From Uloborus plumipes (Eukaryota; Arthropoda; Arachnida; Araneae; Uloboridae): a stretch of 64,000 nt of DNA. Every line of letters begins with the position of its first letter. Position 1 is the first letter of the stretch. The DNA lies in NCBI GenBank assembly GCA_038373865.1, contig JAXGGA010004662.1:21851-85850 (forward strand). The letters are read 5' to 3'. Below are positions 58,742 through 64,000 of the stretch, in pieces. The position numbers and the translations under genes are program-made. Below the pieces are notes generated by a model. It made no database searches. It saw nothing but the letters and a program-made list of their open reading frames with translations, and was not told where the DNA came from.

Positions 58742-58990
58742 TGCGGGCAGAATATACCGAAATATCAGGCACAGAAACAGAAAATTCATACAGCCCCGTT
58801 GCCTCGGTAGGGAACTCGGTTCTGGGAACGAAGAGCGCCGTCTATAGCATGGAGAAAGTGATGAAAACAGCTCCGTGCTCTCGGATCTACGCCACTCCCA
58901 CGGACGTACACAGCGAATATGGCGATCATATGTTTACAACGCATCGTGAAGGCCTTTCGGAGTCGTGCGCAGGAGTTAGCGCCATCTAGT
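58742..58990 (-). promoter_or_regulatory. Probable 5' UTR/promoter of the TSC22-type gene
   Basis: Immediately upstream of the start codon, CG-containing and moderately GC-rich, continuing the GC-rich island of the exon (strongest at about 58,000-58,740) and fading into AT-rich sequence after about 58,990. Such a CpG-containing island is consistent with a promoter. I cannot fix a transcription start or a TATA box. Confidence 0.45.
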
Positions 58991-60112
58991 TCCTCTTACT
59001 CACAAATCTAGCCCAAGGTCGAGCCTTCAATGAGCCGAGAAAAAGTAAACAAGTTCAAATGGCGCCATCTGTTAGCAAAAACTGAAAGGTATCAGGCTTT
59101 TTTTTAAGGCGAGTCACAACCACCGTTCCTTTCCAGTTTCCTGAAAAATTTCCTATTTTGAATTGTGTCATTTTTCGAGCGAATGTACTACAAATTATCT
59201 GTTGTGGTTGATGTAATTAACCTTTGTCAATTTTTCATTATAACAGAAAAGTACAATCAATTTTTCAGCATTGACGCATGAAAAACACAATTGCAGACCT
59301 ATCTTTGATGATGTTAGGGGAAGATATTGTTAAAAATGGTTGACTGTTTGGGTTTTTCAGTGAAATTTTCAATTTCCATTGACTTTATAGGTTTAAAGTG
59401 CAGAAGATTGTAGCGGGAGACTTCAGAAAAATACTCTTGCTTACAATTTGGACAGAATGTGACAAAACCGAAATTGCTAGTAATTAAAGTTCAAAGTTTA
59501 ATTGTTGCAGCTTTTTTGTTTTCTGGTTTTATCATTAGTTGACAAAACCAGATAGAAATTGGTCTATTGACAAATACTGTTGGATGTACCAAGTTTTAGC
59601 TTAGCTGTATCCATTGCTTACCATTGTACAACAGAGTGTTCATTTTTTAAAATGTAACTGAACCCCTTCATTCTCCAAGCCCTTCAATTGGTAATTTGCA
59701 GAAAAACCCTTATGTCACTTTTCCATTTTTTTTTTACATTTATCAAATTATATATTTATCTGTTTTCGTTATATGTTTCTTGAGCAATTTTCTCAGAAAA
59801 TCTGTAGCGGATCAACCATGTCGCAACCCCCCCCTCCCCCCAACCATGAGACCAAGTTTTGAAGAAGATTTTTAAAAAATCCATATGATAAATGTTATAC
59901 ATTTTTCTGTTTTACACAGAAAGGAGCTTTAAAAGATTTATTGCGACGGGTGCTCAGCTCTAGCCTGTGACTTCACTACTACAGAATATCATGAGTTCCA
60001 AGTAGACTGTAGGAAGAAAGGGAGGCTTTAATGCGTGAGAGCAATTGCCCTTCCCCTTAAACTTTAGAAATATATCTTACTTTAAACGTGTGGCTATTAG
60101 CTATTTTGTTGC
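58991..60112. other. Gene-free stretch upstream of the TSC22-type gene
   Basis: AT-rich without a recognised element or gene. A GGCGCCATCT motif at about 59,061 echoes AGCGCCATCT at about 58,979. Confidence 0.5.
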
Positions 60113-60920
60113 TTTTAACCAACTTTCCTGTTAAAGTTTAAAAAAAATGAAAAAAGACATGAAAGGCGCTTTAATACATAGTAAAACAATCGCAAAATAC
60201 AAAAAAAAAAAAAAAAAAAGTTTAAGAAAATCGAATAATATCAACAATTTAAAAATTGGAAAGTAAGGTTTTGAGACGGGGAAAATGTGTGTCTGTCGGT
60301 CCAGTGGCGTATCCAGGAATTGATTTTGGGGGGTGCACTTCGAACATCGACACTATGATGAGAAAGGAAAAAAATCAAGAAATATGGTGAAACTTTAAAA
60401 ACGCAGTATTTCGAATTAATTTTTTCTATTGAACTTTGCTCAAAGTTTTTTTTTTTTTTTTTTTCACAAAAATGAATATCATGCAAGGACAATAAGGCGC
60501 GGGTACATCGCTCATTTTCCTCTTACATTTCCACAATTACAGAATAACAATTAGTTTTGCTTCTTATTGTCGAAAACAGAAAATAATATGACAATATTTC
60601 AGTGTCCATAAAGTATTTTTCATTGAAAAAACCTGAAGCATATTCACATGAAGGTTACATGTTTTTTCAAAATCCGGTGCCACCATTTTTTATAGTCTTA
60701 CAAAATCTTGGGGGGTGCATTGGTCCCTTGGCACCCTCCCTGGATACGCCACTGTGTCGGTCAGCCTCCACCCCCAAAGAAATGAGCGCTTTTTTGTTCA
60801 ATTTTGAGCACTTCAAAAAACTTAACATTTGCTGATATATAAAAATTTAAGGTCGATATATATTCTGAACTTAAAGGCGGACTAGTTTCAAACAAACTTT
60901 GATGGAAAAGGCTCTCAATG
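60113..60920 (-). repeat. Diverged relic of the composite element
   Basis: ACTTTCCTGTTAAAG (60,122) and CTTACTTTCCAATTTTTAAA (read on the minus strand near 60,265) correspond to the AGCCTACTTTCCCGTT end of copy 3. CTGAACTTAAAGGCGGAC (about 60,866) and AAACAAACTTTGATGG correspond to its inner segment. It is interrupted by a hAT MITE at 60,302-60,754. The 19-bp minisatellite is absent. Confidence 0.65.
60302..60754. mobile_element. hAT-type MITE CAGTGGCGTATCCAGG
   Basis: Perfect 16-bp TIR CAGTGGCGTATCCAGG at both ends and a perfect 8-bp duplication TGTCGGTC (60,294-60,301 and 60,755-60,762). 453 bp. G-runs near both ends. No transposase. The frames crossing it are not genes. Confidence 0.92.
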
Positions 60921-60947
60921 AGAAACACACACACACACATGTATATA

Positions 60948-61122
60948 CTGTCGTCCCCGCTTAATCGGGTAACGGATAGACGAATATCCAGCTTATACGA
61001 ATAAATCTTCTCGGAACCAATGCCATAGACGCAATGTTAAAGATCCCCGCTTAAACAAATACCCTGCTTAATCGAATAATGTTTCTTGGAACCGACAGTA
61101 TTCGTTTAAGCGGGGCCGACAG
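60948..61122. mobile_element. pogo/Tigger-like MITE
   Basis: Starts CTGTCGTCCCCGCTTAATCG and ends CGGGGCCGACAG, TA on both sides (60,946-60,947 and 61,123-61,124). The CCCCGCTTAAnCGAAT word recurs inside. Such ends with TA duplication are typical of pogo-like elements. 175 bp. Confidence 0.75.
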
Positions 61123-61124
61123 TA

Positions 61125-63243
61125 TATATATTTTTTAATTCGTTTTTAAGGTGTTTTTACAATAATTCAAAAATGGCTAACATTAACGTCAACATGAAAA
61201 ATCATTTCTTAGCACTAAATAAATTGAAAAAATTGTGTCGCTTTTACAGTATAATACAGCTGATTTCATGGTAATAAACTGTAAAATTGCGAATTTTACA
61301 GTAATAAACTGTAACTTGCTAATTTTAGTTTTTACTGTACATTTTACAGTTTAAAACAGGAAACTCTGTTTATAGTATTATACCGTAAAAACAACAGTTC
61401 ATTTATTTATTTATTTATTTTTCAGTGTAGGAAATGCAGGTTAACTACTTTTTATAAGAAGTCTTGTAAGACCCCTCGCCTGAATTTTCTTCGCATTTAA
61501 GTCATAAACTATTTCAACTTTTATGTAACTTTCGCGGATAAATTATACTTAACAAATAAATAAACAAATGAAAATAAAACATGCGAGAATCTCCATATAT
61601 TATTTCTCTAAGCCGAATCCTATACCCGGTCGAAACTCGCTCATTTCTTTATCGAATTGCAAGAAAATTTATGATTTTGAAGCTTATCCCGCGGGCTATT
61701 GACGAAAATTAGACCCACCCTCTAAAAAGTGTCGGTTCGTTTTTTATTCGAACTTCAATTTTTGGGCACAAAATTGACTCTATCTAGCGAAATAATTGTC
61801 GTATCGTCTCCATTTTGATTTCATTCGAAAGATTAAAAAAAAAGCGTTCTTTAGAACGTTTCTCCGCTAGCGCCGCGTAACGAGAATCTCGAAAATCCAC
61901 GTTTAAGCGACTTATAAGCGATTGAAGTTTGAAAAAGTTAAATTTTTTGCTCAACTGTCAAAATCGTTACATTGTTGCTCAAATCAATTTTAAATGCGAC
62001 ATTTCAAGCCAAGGCTTAGCTCGGTAAACCTTAATTGTAACTTTTATTGTTTCAAAATACTATGGTAGTTTTGCGATAACGTTAGTATTTAGTTTAGTAG
62101 TAGCCTTGGGTATTTGATTTTAATATAGGGTATCACTTTTGTAGTAGTTGTAAAAGTGAACGTGTCTTTGATCTCTTTGAAAAGTTGTCAGAACGACGGC
62201 AGTAGATGGCGATGTTGTGCAAATGAAGCCAATAAAAATTGTCGTATTAAATTTTAAGTTTAGAGGTTTTTTTTTTTTTTTTGTTTTTTTTTTGCGGAAT
62301 TCCGCACGGGTCACCTAGTAGTATCTGTAAAACGAGATTCTTGGTGAGTCGCTAAGCAAAGCAGGAAAAACAGATTACAGATACTGTTAATGCAGGGGTG
62401 GCTGGCCATTGGCCAACCTTGTTAGGGAGAGTGTCACAATCTGGAGAAAAAAAGGCTCGTCGTGCCACATTGTATGTTTCCAAGAAACTGAAATTTTTTT
62501 TAAGTTAAAAATAGATTATTTGTTGGCGAACTATGTAATTCTTAACATTTTTTACGTAAATCAGAGTTATTTAAATTAAAATGATAACAAAGATAAATCA
62601 AGTCCGAAATTAAGAGTTATCGTTAATAAACACTTTTATAGGATCTGTAAGTTGGGTTATGCTTAAAAAAGAAACAAATAACATGAAACATTTTATTACA
62701 AAAAATAAACAGTCAATACTTAGTGTTTATGAGTTAGTAACATTTTTACCAAGTTTATCAAGATTTTAGGCGTATTTCTTGAAAATGCTAACAAATATAA
62801 GTGTTTTAAGTGAGTTCAAGTAACATTCAGCGGCATTTATATTTTTATATATTTATAACAAAAATTATATGTTCTCAAACATATTTTGAACCAAATCTAC
62901 AACACCAGACGGCTAAATCACGTAAATGTGAAAACATTTTGTTGGTACAAATTTACAAAATTCTATACAACGCGGATGACTTGCTGTTGAAATAAGCTCT
63001 TGATTACCAATGTTGTAAAATGCAACAGATCAGTAATTCCGATTTGGATTTCAGGTGGGTAACAAGTAGCGTATTGCAGAGAAATAGATGAAGAATTTGA
63101 AAATATCAATATTGTTTATCATCTTGAAAATAATCAAACATAACACTAAATAAATACTTTAAAATAGATGTAAAAATTTCCATATATCATGGGAACTATT
63201 AAGTTTGGGTAGTTACTTCCAGTATTAATGTTGAATGTTTTAA
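61125..63243. repeat. Gene-free stretch with repeat fragments
   Basis: About 61,235-61,427 is a relative of the ACTGTAAAATT MITE family, ending TTTTTCAGTG. About 61,690-62,330 is less AT-rich and ends near CCGCACGGGTCACCTAGTA; it may be a retroelement fragment, but I recognise no protein. The rest is AT-rich. Confidence 0.45.
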
Positions 63244-63665
63244 TCTTTTTTACTTCCTTTTACGTAGTAAAGGAAGTATTGTGATCACGAAAAAAATTTC
63301 ACTCAAATTTCGGTCTAAATTTTGATTTTGCTCACCCCTGAATGAATGTCGCGTAGTTTTTTCGACCTGTCAGCACGTGCATATGTACCTAACAACATAC
63401 AAACAGCCGAAAAATCAATTTCGACCACCCCCGAGTAAATTACGACGAGTTTTCTCGTGACGTCTGTATGTACGTATGTGCGGATGTATGTGCGGGTGTA
63501 TGTGCGGATGTATGTGCGTATGTGGCTCGCATAACTCAAAAACTATATGCCGTAGAAACTTCTAGCTTGGTATGTAGGCTCTGAGGGGGGTCTAGTTGTG
63601 CACCTCCCCTTGTGATTGCATTCGAATGTTCCCAAAGGGGTCTTTTACCCCTTTTTTGGGGTAAA
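63244..63665 (+). repeat. Repeat with terminal hairpin and TATGTGCG array
   Basis: Opens with a 5' hairpin TACTTCCTTTTAC-GTA-GTAAAGGAAGTA (about 63,249-63,277), then TTGTGATCACGAAAAAAA. A GGATGTATGTGCG-type short repeat lies at 63,464-63,522. The hairpin plus GTATTG opening parallels the minus-strand start of the element at 25,010-26,227. The right end is not defined. Confidence 0.5.
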
Positions 63666-64000
63666 TCAATGTTAATTTCAATACAGATTCAAGTGATATG
63701 AATTGGCGCCACCACTTGGCGACATGTCGCCAAGCTTTTGGTCGCCAAGTTGGCGATAAATTTGGCGAAAAAATTATTTTTTGAATTTGGGTTCAATTTG
63801 GCGACGCGCATTTTTTGAATCGCGCTATTGGCGATATTTTGCGAAAAATTCACTATATTGACATTAAAATCAGCAATATTTAGAAAAATAACCATTGTAA
63901 AATATTTTTTGCATTGTTTCGTGGTAGATTAGGGGAGTAAATATTTGAATTGTTACCTTACTCACTCCAAGCACTTTTTTTAACACTTAAGGCAACTACT
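63666..64000. repeat. GGCGAC/GGCGAT-rich patch and unresolved right edge
   Basis: About 63,703-63,845 has many TTGGCGAC, GTCGCCAA and TTGGCGAT words in both orientations, reminiscent of the TTGGCGATATTTTTTGG minisatellite at 10.8 kb but without a regular period. The last 150 bases are AT-rich with no gene seen. Confidence 0.4.

Noticed and set aside
57884..58810. 308-codon plus-strand open frame
   Set aside because: It is antisense to the TSC22/bunched exon and exists because that region is GC-rich; it is Arg/Val-rich with no recognised domain, while the minus strand carries conserved motifs and a splice donor.

Overview
This is a eukaryotic, AT-rich, repeat-dominated window. It has the look of a large arthropod genome. 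A chelicerate such as a spider is my best guess, from the mix of transposon families and terminal motifs, but the sequence does not prove it. There are no operons, ribosome binding sites or bacterial signals. Most open frames are chance frames or translated repeats. The only host-gene exon I can support is the long first coding exon of a TSC22/bunched-type gene (minus strand, 57,498-58,741), which ends in a clean splice donor. Its remaining exons must lie at lower coordinates; I could not locate the TSC-box/leucine-zipper exon here.

The rest is a stack of nested mobile elements, several of which can be delimited to the base from target-site duplications and from empty-site comparison with a second copy in the window. 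1-1,098: a Tc1-like element running off the left edge, carrying a perfect-hairpin MITE. 2.4-8.7 kb: TIR and fold-back repeats. 9.0-13.6 kb: two copies of a composite element made of ~147-bp tandem units and a 19-bp minisatellite; a third, inverted copy is at 43.9-45.3 kb and a diverged relic at 60.1-60.9 kb. 13.8-17.4 kb: a pogo-like TIR element that swallowed three abutting PIF/Harbinger-type elements, two of them forming a 2.1-kb inverted repeat with a MADF-domain exon. 18-26.6 kb: further MITEs and a Helitron-like element with 144-bp repeats. 27.0-30.3 kb: a 3.3-kb element with ~140-bp TIRs around a decayed multi-domain gene of an uncharacterised protein family. 33-40 kb: piggyBac-type and hAT-type MITEs. 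46.8-48.2 kb: a GGCACC-rich hairpin MITE and a tRNA-derived SINE. 51.1-53.4 kb: a complete Tc1-like element whose reading frame is broken only by a 758-bp Transib-like insertion. 57.5-58.7 kb: the TSC22 exon in a GC-rich island. 60-64 kb: hAT and pogo MITEs and a hairpin-ended repeat.

The two items most worth follow-up are the Transib-like insertion, whose ends read as RAG-like heptamers with 23- and 12-base spacers and which is flanked by a CGGCG duplication, and the 27-30.3 kb element, which suggests that a widespread gene family of unknown function travels as, or inside, a terminal-inverted-repeat DNA transposon. Function, superfamily and family-recognition statements rest on reading by eye and memory of the families; no database search was possible.
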